DNA from: Alphaproteobacteria bacterium
GTDB lineage: Bacteria > Pseudomonadota > Alphaproteobacteria > JAAXGF01
Direction: 5' to 3'
Length of the DNA stretch: 20,779 nt
Assembly: GCA_012267605.1 (NCBI GenBank)
Contig: JAAXGF010000164.1
Coordinates: forward strand, 1-20,779
Part shown: one piece after another, positions 6,974 to 13,620 of the stretch
Layout: each line of letters starts with the position of its first letter
Position numbering within the stretch: the stretch's first letter is position 1
Notes under the pieces: generated by a model
The model's database searches: none
What the model saw: only the letters and a program-made list of their open reading frames with translations
Told to the model about the DNA's origin: nothing
Program-made: the position numbers and the translations under genes

Positions 6974-8173
6974 TCAATTGCCGTGTACTGTTTGAACTTC
7001 GACTGCTCCCACCTGGTGACGAACCGAGCAGCTCCTCAACTCTTGCACCCGGCGAATAATTGCGCAGGCAGCGAAATCGATTTCAGCCTCGCTGGTAAAT
7101 CTCCCAATTCCGACCCGAATGGACGATCGTGCACGCGCATCGTCAGCGCCGATCGCCCGCAAAACATGGGATGAACCCGGCCGGGCTGCGGTGCACGCCG
7201 AACCCGCTGATAACGCAACATGATCCAACGATTTGATGAGTTCCAAACCATCTACTTGAGGGAATCCAAGGTTGATATTTCCTGGGATTCGTTGGGTCGG
7301 GTCGCCATTCAGAAATACGTCCGGGAGTGAAGCGTGGACTGTATCGAAAAATCGATCACGGAGCTGGCGAACGCGAACAGATTCCTCAACCATGTTCTTC
7401 GCCGCCAGGATGCAGGCTTCGCCCAAACCTACGACCAGCGGCGTCGGCACCGTGCCTGAACGCAAGCCTCGCTCTTGACCACCGCCAACGATCTGCGCTC
7501 TTAAGCGAACACGGGGCCGCCGCCGAACGTAAAGCGCGCCAATACCCTTCGGCCCGTACATCTTGTGGCTTGAAAGGCTCAGCAAATGAACGCCCATCGC
7601 GTTCACGTCGATCGGAATTTTACCGACCGCCTGGGCCGCATCTGTATGCAACAAGACTCCCGACTCTCGGCAAATCGCACCGATTTCCTTAAGGGGCTGA
7701 ATTACTCCAATCTCGTTATTGACCGCCATGACCGAAAGTAGCAGCGTTCGCGGACCAATTGCTGCGCCTAGTCGTGCAACATCGATCAATCCGTTTTCGC
7801 CAACCGGCAGGTAGGTCACTTGGCAACCTTTGTCTTCGAGAAGGCGGCAAACTTCCAAAACGCTGCTGTGCTCGGTTTGGCTTACTACAAGGTGATTTTT
7901 CCCATCCCGGTGGGCCTCGACACATCCAGTCAACGCTAGGTTATTCGCCTCTGTGGCGCCGGAAGTGAAGATAATTTCTTTAGGGTCCGCGCCGATTAAG
8001 TTGGCGACGGCCAGCCGCCCGGCCCCGACTGCCTCTTCGGCCCGCCGGCCATAATCATGGTTAGTGGCATGAGGATTGCCAAATTCTTCTGTGAAAAAGG
8101 GTAGCATGGCGGCGACGACGCGGGGATCGGTCGGGGTCGTTGCCTGGTAATCAAGGTAGACTGGGAGCTTCAC
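6974..8173 (-). CDS. iscS: Cysteine desulfurase IscS
   Basis: A PLP-dependent enzyme that removes sulfur from L-cysteine as a protein-bound persulfide and releases alanine. The PLP lysine is K204 in SSHKMYGPKG, the PLP-stacking histidine is in TEHSS (His102), and the catalytic cysteine is Cys327 in AGSACTAARPG on the mobile loop. These place it in the group I (IscS/NifS) family. The body is full length. The last 20 or so residues (ELRSCSVRHQVGAVEV...) lack the SPLWEM...GIDL segment that ends most IscS/Nfs1 proteins and contacts IscU. The start is a GTG at 8173 that overlaps the stop of the upstream desulfurase gene by 4 bases (GTGA), so the two are translationally coupled. The two paralogues together resemble the adjacent NifS-like/IscS pair that I recall from Rickettsia. 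Confidence 0.95.
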   Translation of the reverse strand: MKLPVYLDYQATTPTDPRVVAAMLPFFTEEFGNPHATNHDYGRRAEEAVGAGRLAVANLIGADPKEIIFTSGATEANNLALTGCVEAHRDGKNHLVVSQTEHSSVLEVCRLLEDKGCQVTYLPVGENGLIDVARLGAAIGPRTLLLSVMAVNNEIGVIQPLKEIGAICRESGVLLHTDAAQAVGKIPIDVNAMGVHLLSLSSHKMYGPKGIGALYVRRRPRVRLRAQIVGGGQERGLRSGTVPTPLVVGLGEACILAAKNMVEESVRVRQLRDRFFDTVHASLPDVFLNGDPTQRIPGNINLGFPQVDGLELIKSLDHVALSAGSACTAARPGSSHVLRAIGADDARARSSIRVGIGRFTSEAEIDFAACAIIRRVQELRSCSVRHQVGAVEVQTVHGN

Positions 8174-9333
8174 GGCAATACCATTCGACCGGTCGCGATG
8201 ATTTCGGGCACGGCGTTTTCGGTGGCCGTACGCGGTTCACGACGTGCCCGGGATCGTGCGTGCAAATCATTCCAAACTACAAGAAATCGATCGATGTCCG
8301 AATCTCGTGTCGCCCAACCGAGGCTGACTCGTATAGCACAGCCGCTCTCCATCGGATCAGCGCCCATGGCGTCCAAAACGTGGGATCTGGCCACCCTGCC
8401 AGAGGAACATGCGGCGCCCGCGCTTACGGCGATTCCCGCCAAATCAAAGGCGATTACCTGCGTTTCGCTGGGTACACCCGGCATCACAATGCATGAAGTA
8501 TTACTGAGCCGAGGGACGTCGGCGGCGAATATCGTAGCTCTCGGCGCGACCTGGGTCACATGTCGCTCGATGCGGTCGCGGAGGCCAGCGATTCGGGCAT
8601 CATAATCCTCATGGCAAAGAGCAGCTGCCACGCCGAATCCGACGATGCCAGGAACATTCTCGGTCCCCGCCCGCCAACCCCGCTCTTGCGCGCCACCACG
8701 TATTAGCGGCTGTACCTCAATATCATCGGCCAGCACCAAGGCGCCAACGCCTTGAGGACCGCCCAACTTGTGGGCGGAAAGGGACAAAAGATCTATACCT
8801 AGGTCGTCCATCTTGAACGAGATTTTTCCCGCCGCCTGGACAGCGTCGCAGTGGCATAAGGCTCCAAATTCATGGGCAATTTCTGCGACGCGGCCCAATG
8901 GCTGAATAACTCCGGTCTCGTTGTTCGCCATCATTACCGATACCAGGGCGGGAGCAGTCTCGCGGCTCAGCGCCCACCGCAGTGCGTCCAAATCGATGAT
9001 ACCCGAGGAGTTGACCGGGATACGGATCGCATCGGAAACCGCATCAAGTATCGAAACGTGTTCGACAGCCGATACCAGAATGCGTGGGCGATACGAGATT
9101 GCAAAGTTATTAGCCTCGGTGCCACCGCTGGTGAAAACCACGCGTTCTGGCGCGCACCCAACTAAGTCGCCAACGTTTTCCCGGGCCTCCTCGATCGCTC
9201 GCCGCGCGCGCCGGCCACCCGTGTGAACGGACGATGGGTTTCCCGCGCACGCCAAAATAGCCGACATTCGTGAAACCACGTCGGGTTTAACTGGGGCTGT
9301 AGCATTGTAGTCCAAATAGCAAATCTGGCTCAT
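8170..9333 (-). CDS. NifS-like cysteine desulfurase (second paralogue)
   Basis: A second group I cysteine desulfurase, clearly diverged from the neighbouring IscS. PLP lysine K189 is in SAHKLGGPQG, the conserved histidine in VEHVS (His92), and the catalytic cysteine is Cys309 in SAGAACSSGRVARSHVL. That loop, and GGAQERGWRAGTENVPG (about 213-229), resemble NifS more than IscS. The enzyme should produce persulfide sulfur, but its acceptor is unknown: it could be Fe-S assembly, MnmA, or another thiolation pathway. About 35 residues follow the last conserved segment as an Arg-rich, probably flexible tail. The ATG at 9333 fits the family N-terminus (CYLDYNATAPV), though no clear ribosome-binding site precedes it. 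It lies 83 bases after cysE and overlaps iscS by 4 bases. Confidence 0.93.
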   Translation of the reverse strand: MSQICYLDYNATAPVKPDVVSRMSAILACAGNPSSVHTGGRRARRAIEEARENVGDLVGCAPERVVFTSGGTEANNFAISYRPRILVSAVEHVSILDAVSDAIRIPVNSSGIIDLDALRWALSRETAPALVSVMMANNETGVIQPLGRVAEIAHEFGALCHCDAVQAAGKISFKMDDLGIDLLSLSAHKLGGPQGVGALVLADDIEVQPLIRGGAQERGWRAGTENVPGIVGFGVAAALCHEDYDARIAGLRDRIERHVTQVAPRATIFAADVPRLSNTSCIVMPGVPSETQVIAFDLAGIAVSAGAACSSGRVARSHVLDAMGADPMESGCAIRVSLGWATRDSDIDRFLVVWNDLHARSRARREPRTATENAVPEIIATGRMVLP

Positions 9334-9416
9334 CGTCTATACAACCGGAAAATTTTTCGCTAGCTGACCCACCAAATTAAATGCGCAAACATGATAGAAA
9401 GCGCAACCGTTTGGAT

Positions 9417-10163
9417 TTAGCAGTTCGGCCGTTTTGGAGCAGCGCGTTTTCGTGTCGAGTCGACATCTTCGGACCCATCGGCCTCCAGCTCGCGACCCTC
9501 CAACTCATCGATACGTTTTTCGAGCCCGGCCACATGGCTTAACAGTCCGTCGATAGCCCGACTCACGGGGTCGGGAAGGTCAGCTGACGGTGTGCCGTAC
9601 GCCGCAAACGCCTCGTCCTCTGGCTTGTCGCTACGAACGGCGACGCGAGCTGGCACGCCAACCACGGTCACCCCTTCAGGAACATCCTTAAGGACAACAG
9701 CGTTGGCACCAACTCGGGCACACCTGCCAACCGTAATGGGCCCAAGAATTTGGGCCCCTGAACCCACGACGACATTGTCTTCGAGGGTGGGGTGGCGTTT
9801 TTGATTGGCCTGAGAGCCAGTGTCTTGATGCGGCGAAAATCCACCCAAAGTAACGTCGTGATATAACGTTACGTTTTCTCCCAATTCGGCTGTTTCGCCG
9901 ATGACCACGCCCAGACCATGGTCGATAAACAAGCCGCGCCCGATACGGGCACCGGGATGAATTTCGATTCCTGTCAATAGGCGCCCAACATGAGAAAGAA
10001 ACCTGCCCAATAACAGCCAATCACGCCGCCAAGCACCGTGGGCAAGTCGATAAAGCATGATGGCATGAAACCCCGGATAGCACAGAATTACTTCCAAACG
10101 GGACCGAACCGCCGGGTCTCGCCCAAACACGGCGTCAATGTCGCGCTTTAGTGACTTGAACAT
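9417..10163 (-). CDS. cysE: Serine O-acetyltransferase
   Basis: This enzyme makes O-acetylserine from serine and acetyl-CoA, the first step of cysteine synthesis. It is the short form: the SAT N-terminal helices are reduced to SRLEVILCYPGFHAIMLYRLAH, and the left-handed beta-helix of hexapeptide repeats runs from about residue 66 to 175. Catalytic residues are visible as Asp81-His82 in FIDHGLGVVIGE, with the later KRHPTLED histidine (about 124). After residue 176 comes a C-terminal extension of roughly 70 residues with a predicted short coiled coil (VSRAIDGLLSHVAGLEKRIDELEG) and a charged tail ending in Cys. The usual C-terminal Ile that inserts into O-acetylserine sulfhydrylase is absent. 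GGGGG five bases ahead of the ATG supports the start. It is the first gene of the sulfur cluster and would supply cysteine to the desulfurases. Confidence 0.95.
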   Translation of the reverse strand: MFKSLKRDIDAVFGRDPAVRSRLEVILCYPGFHAIMLYRLAHGAWRRDWLLLGRFLSHVGRLLTGIEIHPGARIGRGLFIDHGLGVVIGETAELGENVTLYHDVTLGGFSPHQDTGSQANQKRHPTLEDNVVVGSGAQILGPITVGRCARVGANAVVLKDVPEGVTVVGVPARVAVRSDKPEDEAFAAYGTPSADLPDPVSRAIDGLLSHVAGLEKRIDELEGRELEADGSEDVDSTRKRAAPKRPNC

Positions 10164-10428
10164 TGTTGCCCCCGCCGGGTACTATGAGACGATGAGTGTG
10201 CCTTCAAGTTTTGTTGCATATTGACATTTACTGCAATATGGATGTCCGGTTTTGATCCGTCAAGAAACCGTCGAGGCGATACTGTGTGAAAGTCGCCGTA
10301 CCCAGTGCCAATGGCTTTTCTGAAAAGTTTTTCCCTTGAATTCATGAACCTGTGTTATATCCCCTGCGAAGCTAATCGCGGCTTCCTCCATTAAAACCTA
10401 ACCATTAGCCGCCCGGATACGCGCGATT
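10164..10428. promoter_or_regulatory. Divergent intergenic region between cysE and the alpha/beta hydrolase
   Basis: This 265-base region should hold promoters in both directions. It has no IscR/Rrf2 gene, although one often stands in front of isc or suf operons. On the plus strand TTGAAT at 10336 is followed by an extended -10-like TGTTATATC (10353-10361), but the 14-base spacing is short. On the minus strand TTGAAG and TAGTAC with 17 bases between them lie close upstream of cysE; the match is poor. A 7-bp palindrome is listed separately. Confidence 0.4.
10217..10240. repeat. 7-bp inverted repeat, possible operator
   Basis: CATATTG (10217-10223) and CAATATG (10234-10240) are perfect inverted copies with a 10-base spacer. 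The AT-rich arms and symmetric layout suggest a dimeric regulator site. It lies about 55-75 bases upstream of the cysE start. I cannot match it to a known motif. Confidence 0.35.
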
Positions 10429-11085
10429 ATGCCTGAAGTGATCTTCAATGGACCCGAAGGCCGTCTAGAAGGCCGTTACCAGCACGGCAAGGGGCCGAAC
10501 GCACCGGTCGCGCTTGTCCTTCACCCCCATCCACAGCACGGGGGAACGATGAATAACAAGGTCGTATATACCCTTTACCACATTTTTGTGCGCTACGGCT
10601 TTTCTGTATTACGTTTCAATTTTCGCGGCGTCGGCCGCAGCCAAGGTTCATTTGACAACGGCCACGGGGAACTCAGCGACGCGACCGCGGCCCTTGACTG
10701 GATGCAGTCGTACAATTCCAACGCCAGGGGTTGTTGGATCGGCGGATTTTCGTTCGGCGCCTGGGTCGCCATGCAGGTCCTTATGCGACGACCTGAAATC
10801 GAGGGTTTTATCGCCGCAGCGCCGCCAGCCAATATGTTTGATTTTACATTCCTCGCACCCTGCCCGTCCTCTGGTATGATCATTCAGGGAAGCCAAGACG
10901 ACCTGGTTCCGGAACCCCAGGTCGCTGCGCTCGCTGATCGCCTTGGCAACCAGCGGGACATCACTATCGACTATAATGTCATAGACGGCGCGAACCATTT
11001 CTTCCAAGAACGTCTCGATTCCTTAACAGCTCAAGTTGAAGGGTATTTGGACCAGCGGCTTAACCGTTCGGCGACGGTTGCCTAG
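10429..11085 (+). CDS. Alpha/beta hydrolase (COG2945-like)
   Basis: A 218-residue cytoplasmic alpha/beta-hydrolase with no signal peptide. The fold markers are in order: LHPHPQHGGTMNNKVV (31-46), which is characteristic of this COG2945-type subgroup, then FRGVGRSQGS, the nucleophile elbow GFSFG with Ser108, the acid in QGSQDDLVP (Asp157 or 158) and the histidine in GANHFF (His190). The catalytic triad is therefore complete; the substrate is unknown. I recall members of this group near isc or suf clusters in alphaproteobacteria, so the location next to the cysteine desulfurase operon may be meaningful, but it is transcribed the opposite way. No ribosome-binding site is obvious before the ATG. 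The gene converges with anmK. Confidence 0.9.
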   Translation: MPEVIFNGPEGRLEGRYQHGKGPNAPVALVLHPHPQHGGTMNNKVVYTLYHIFVRYGFSVLRFNFRGVGRSQGSFDNGHGELSDATAALDWMQSYNSNARGCWIGGFSFGAWVAMQVLMRRPEIEGFIAAAPPANMFDFTFLAPCPSSGMIIQGSQDDLVPEPQVAALADRLGNQRDITIDYNVIDGANHFFQERLDSLTAQVEGYLDQRLNRSATVA

Positions 11086-11123
11086 AGACCAGGCCGTGCG
11101 CTACGCGGGCACGACTTGGTGTC
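11085..11123. terminator. Imperfect hairpin between convergent genes
   Basis: Arms 11085-11099 and 11109-11123 pair over 15 positions with two mismatches and one G-U, closing a 9-nt loop. It begins at the hydrolase stop codon and lies 12 bases from the anmK stop. There is no T tract on either strand, so it may act as a stabilising 3' structure rather than a true intrinsic terminator. Confidence 0.3.
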
Positions 11124-11134
11124 ATAAGACTCAC

Positions 11135-12208
11135 CTATCCATCCTCAACTCTATGGCGATATAGCGCGCCCCCCGTCATTGGCCGAACGACGCCTGTCGT
11201 TTCGGGAAGCGTGATTGCCCAGCCATTTAGGGACCGGACAGCGAGGTACGCGAATGCCTGGGCCTCCAATGCGTCACCGTCCCAGCCGACCGCTTCCACC
11301 GGCTCGACTGATGCCTTCAGAGTTTCATTTAACTTCTTCAAAATAAAAGAATTTTTTCGCCCGCCGCCACTGACCAACCAAGTAATCGGTGGCGAAGGCA
11401 AGTGAACCAATGCGGCACCCACGGCGGCGGCGGTGAACGCAGAAAGCGTCGCCGCCCCATCGGCAGTAGTCAGGCCATCGGCGGCACCCGCAAAAGCATC
11501 GCGATCCAGTGATTTGGGCGGCTGGCGGGCAAAGTAGGCATGGCTGAGAAGGTGGTCCAAGCGGGCACGATTTGGCGTTCCGGTTGCAGCAATAGCACCT
11601 TCCGAGTCCCAAGCGACACCAAGTTGGTCGTACATCCAGTCGTCCAATAGGGCACAACCAGGTCCGCAATCGAATGCCAGAATTCGACCATCCGATCCGA
11701 GCCAGGTCAAATTGGCCACACCTCCGAGATTTAATACGGCGAGTGGTTTGGGCAAATTTGTACTTAGCGCCGCGTGAAATAGCGGAACAAGTGGCGCACC
11801 TTCGCCGCCAGCCGCCATGTCGTGGCGGCGAAAATCGCTGATTACGTCAATTCCGCAGCGCACCGCCAACAAGGCGCCATCGCCGATCTGACGCGTCAAT
11901 TGGTCTTGGGGACGATGGCGCAACGTGTGTCCATGAAGGCCCACGACGCGAACAGAGGATGGCAGGTCGCCGGATTCGGCCAGTAGTCCGGCAATTGCCT
12001 CAGCATGTACCAGAGTAAGCTCGCGCTCCACTTCATCGATGTCGCCACAGCCCCTGGCGCAGGTTCTGAGACGTTTGCGCAAGGCTTCCTCATACGGCAC
12101 CGAACGCGAAGGGCCCGCGCGAACCCGGGTGTCTCCATCCGTCCAAATTAATGCCACGTCGACGCCATCAAGCGACGTCCCACTCATAACCCCCATAGCC
12201 AAGATCAC
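11135..12208 (-). CDS. anmK: Anhydro-N-acetylmuramic acid kinase
   Basis: AnmK hydrolyses and phosphorylates 1,6-anhydro-N-acetylmuramate to MurNAc-6-phosphate during peptidoglycan recycling. The family signature MGVMSGTSLDGVDVAL stands at the N-terminus. The middle has VISDFRRHDMAAGGEGAPLVP, then LNLGGVANLTW, and FDCGPGCALLDDW, whose Asp matches the position of the family catalytic base. WLVSGGGRKN is the late sugar-kinase motif. The frame is open to an ATG at 12316, but family proteins begin just before the MSGTS motif, so I chose the GTG at 12208 (357 residues, normal length). No good ribosome-binding site is visible, and the ATG at 12196 is possible. It is divergent from tyrS and convergent with the hydrolase. 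Confidence 0.94.
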   Translation of the reverse strand: MILAMGVMSGTSLDGVDVALIWTDGDTRVRAGPSRSVPYEEALRKRLRTCARGCGDIDEVERELTLVHAEAIAGLLAESGDLPSSVRVVGLHGHTLRHRPQDQLTRQIGDGALLAVRCGIDVISDFRRHDMAAGGEGAPLVPLFHAALSTNLPKPLAVLNLGGVANLTWLGSDGRILAFDCGPGCALLDDWMYDQLGVAWDSEGAIAATGTPNRARLDHLLSHAYFARQPPKSLDRDAFAGAADGLTTADGAATLSAFTAAAVGAALVHLPSPPITWLVSGGGRKNSFILKKLNETLKASVEPVEAVGWDGDALEAQAFAYLAVRSLNGWAITLPETTGVVRPMTGGALYRHRVEDG

Positions 12209-12220
12209 GAGATGAACTGC

Positions 12221-12256
12221 CAATGCTGTTGCCGCAGCGCCGGCCTGGCAACATTG
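12221..12256. repeat. Bulged inverted repeat in the anmK-tyrS intergenic region
   Basis: CAAT-(GCT bulge)-GTTGCC at 12221-12233 pairs with GGCAACATTG at 12247-12256, giving 10 pairs around a 13-nt loop. It lies just upstream of the chosen anmK start. It could be an operator, a leader hairpin or chance. Confidence 0.25.
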
Positions 12257-12332
12257 TCGTGGCCTTGACCCTGTGCTAAACGGGCATGCACCGACACCCC
12301 CGGGGGGCTGGCACACAACACACGAGAAGAAG

Positions 12333-13604
12333 ATGACGAAAGGAGGGCAAGAGTTTCTAACGTTGGTGAGGGAGCGCGGCTATCTCCACCAATGTACCGA
12401 TATCGACGGCCTCGCCAGTGAAAAGCGGATTGTCGCGTACATTGGCTATGACTGTACGGCACCGAGCCTCCATGTCGGCAACCTTGTGTCGGTCATGTTA
12501 TTGCGCTGGCTCCAGCGCTGCGGCCACAAACCGATCGTCCTTGTCGGTGGCGGGACGTCGAAGGTAGGCGACCCCTCAGGGAAAGACGAATCAAGGCGCC
12601 TGCTCGCGGACGAAGACATTGCCAAGAACATGGCGGGCATCAAGAACTCATTCAATCGCTTTCTTGAATTTGGCGAGGGAGCGAACGACGCGGTCATGGT
12701 CGATAATTCAGAATGGCTGGACGCCTTGCAATATATCCCTTTCCTACAAAAAATTGGTCGCCATTTTTCGGTCAATCGGATGCTTGGTTTTGAGTCCGTC
12801 AAGACACGGCTCGAACGTGAACAGCCACTTAGTTTCATCGAATTCAACTACATGGTGTTACAGGCATACGATTTCCTGGAGCTGAATCGACGGTACGGTT
12901 GTCAGCTTCAAATGGGGGGGTCGGATCAATGGGGAAACATCGTGACCGGCGTGGAATTGGGCCGTCGAGTCGACGACACCGCCTTGTACGGATTAACGAC
13001 TCCTTTGATCACCACTTCGTCGGGTGCCAAAATGGGAAAATCGGCTCGGGGTGCCGTGTGGCTCAACCCAGATATGCTTCCCGCATTCGAATACTGGCAG
13101 TTTTGGCGCAACACGGAAGATGGCGACGTGGCCCGTTTCCTACGCCTATTTACCGATCTTCCGATGGATGAGATCAACCGCCTAGAGAAGTTGCAGGGCG
13201 AAGAGATCAACCAGGCCAAAATCATCCTGGCGACTGAAGCTACGGCTTTTTGTCATGGTCGCCAATCCGCTGAAGCGGCGGCAAAATCGGCGAGAGAGCT
13301 TTTTGCGTCGTCCGACAAGAACTCCAGCGGTGATCTCGTCTCCGAATCGGTAAACTCGATTCCCCGGTACAAGATCGCCGGCGAGGACTTGGCCCGTGGC
13401 GTTTCTGTGTTGGATCTCTTCGTCCTAGCCAAGTTCAGCAGTTCGAAAGCAGAAGCTAGGCGGTTAATTCGTGGCGGCGGTGCGCGCGTCAACGGCGAGG
13501 TCGTTGAGAATGAAATGCAGATTGTGAATAGGGAAAGCTTGGACGAGGACGGATGCATTCGAATCTCGGCCGGCAAAAAGCGGCACGCCCAAATCCACGT
13601 TTAA
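12333..13604 (+). CDS. tyrS: Tyrosyl-tRNA synthetase
   Basis: A class I aminoacyl-tRNA synthetase that charges tRNA-Tyr. The HIGH-type motif is HVGN (47-50) in CTAPSLHVGNLV, the tyrosine and ATP region includes GGSDQWGN (195-202), and the KMSKS-type loop is KMGKS (233-237). A C-terminal S4 RNA-binding domain covers about residues 358-420 (SSSKAEARRLIRGGGARVNG). The length of 423 is normal. The frame opens at an ATG at 12273, but the added 20 residues are not typical; the ATG at 12333 preceded by GAGAAGAAG matches the usual N-terminus. It is divergent from anmK, a neighbour pairing seen in alphaproteobacteria. It converges with the AsmA-like gene, leaving 16 bases and no terminator that I can see. 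Confidence 0.97.
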   Translation: MTKGGQEFLTLVRERGYLHQCTDIDGLASEKRIVAYIGYDCTAPSLHVGNLVSVMLLRWLQRCGHKPIVLVGGGTSKVGDPSGKDESRRLLADEDIAKNMAGIKNSFNRFLEFGEGANDAVMVDNSEWLDALQYIPFLQKIGRHFSVNRMLGFESVKTRLEREQPLSFIEFNYMVLQAYDFLELNRRYGCQLQMGGSDQWGNIVTGVELGRRVDDTALYGLTTPLITTSSGAKMGKSARGAVWLNPDMLPAFEYWQFWRNTEDGDVARFLRLFTDLPMDEINRLEKLQGEEINQAKIILATEATAFCHGRQSAEAAAKSARELFASSDKNSSGDLVSESVNSIPRYKIAGEDLARGVSVLDLFVLAKFSSSKAEARRLIRGGGARVNGEVVENEMQIVNRESLDEDGCIRISAGKKRHAQIHV

Positions 13605-13620
13605 CCAAATCAACCCAGCG

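Noticed and set aside
10148..10345. 65-codon minus-strand frame upstream of cysE
   Set aside because: It overlaps the cysE start in a different frame, has low-complexity Ser/His content and no family features; it looks like intergenic read-through.
12296..12306. CCCCCGGGGGG run upstream of tyrS
   Set aside because: It is self-complementary but has no loop, so it cannot form a hairpin, and it has no T tract.
12209..12316. Extension of anmK to the ATG at 12316
   Set aside because: It would overlap the tyrS upstream region and add residues not found before the MSGTS motif in this family.
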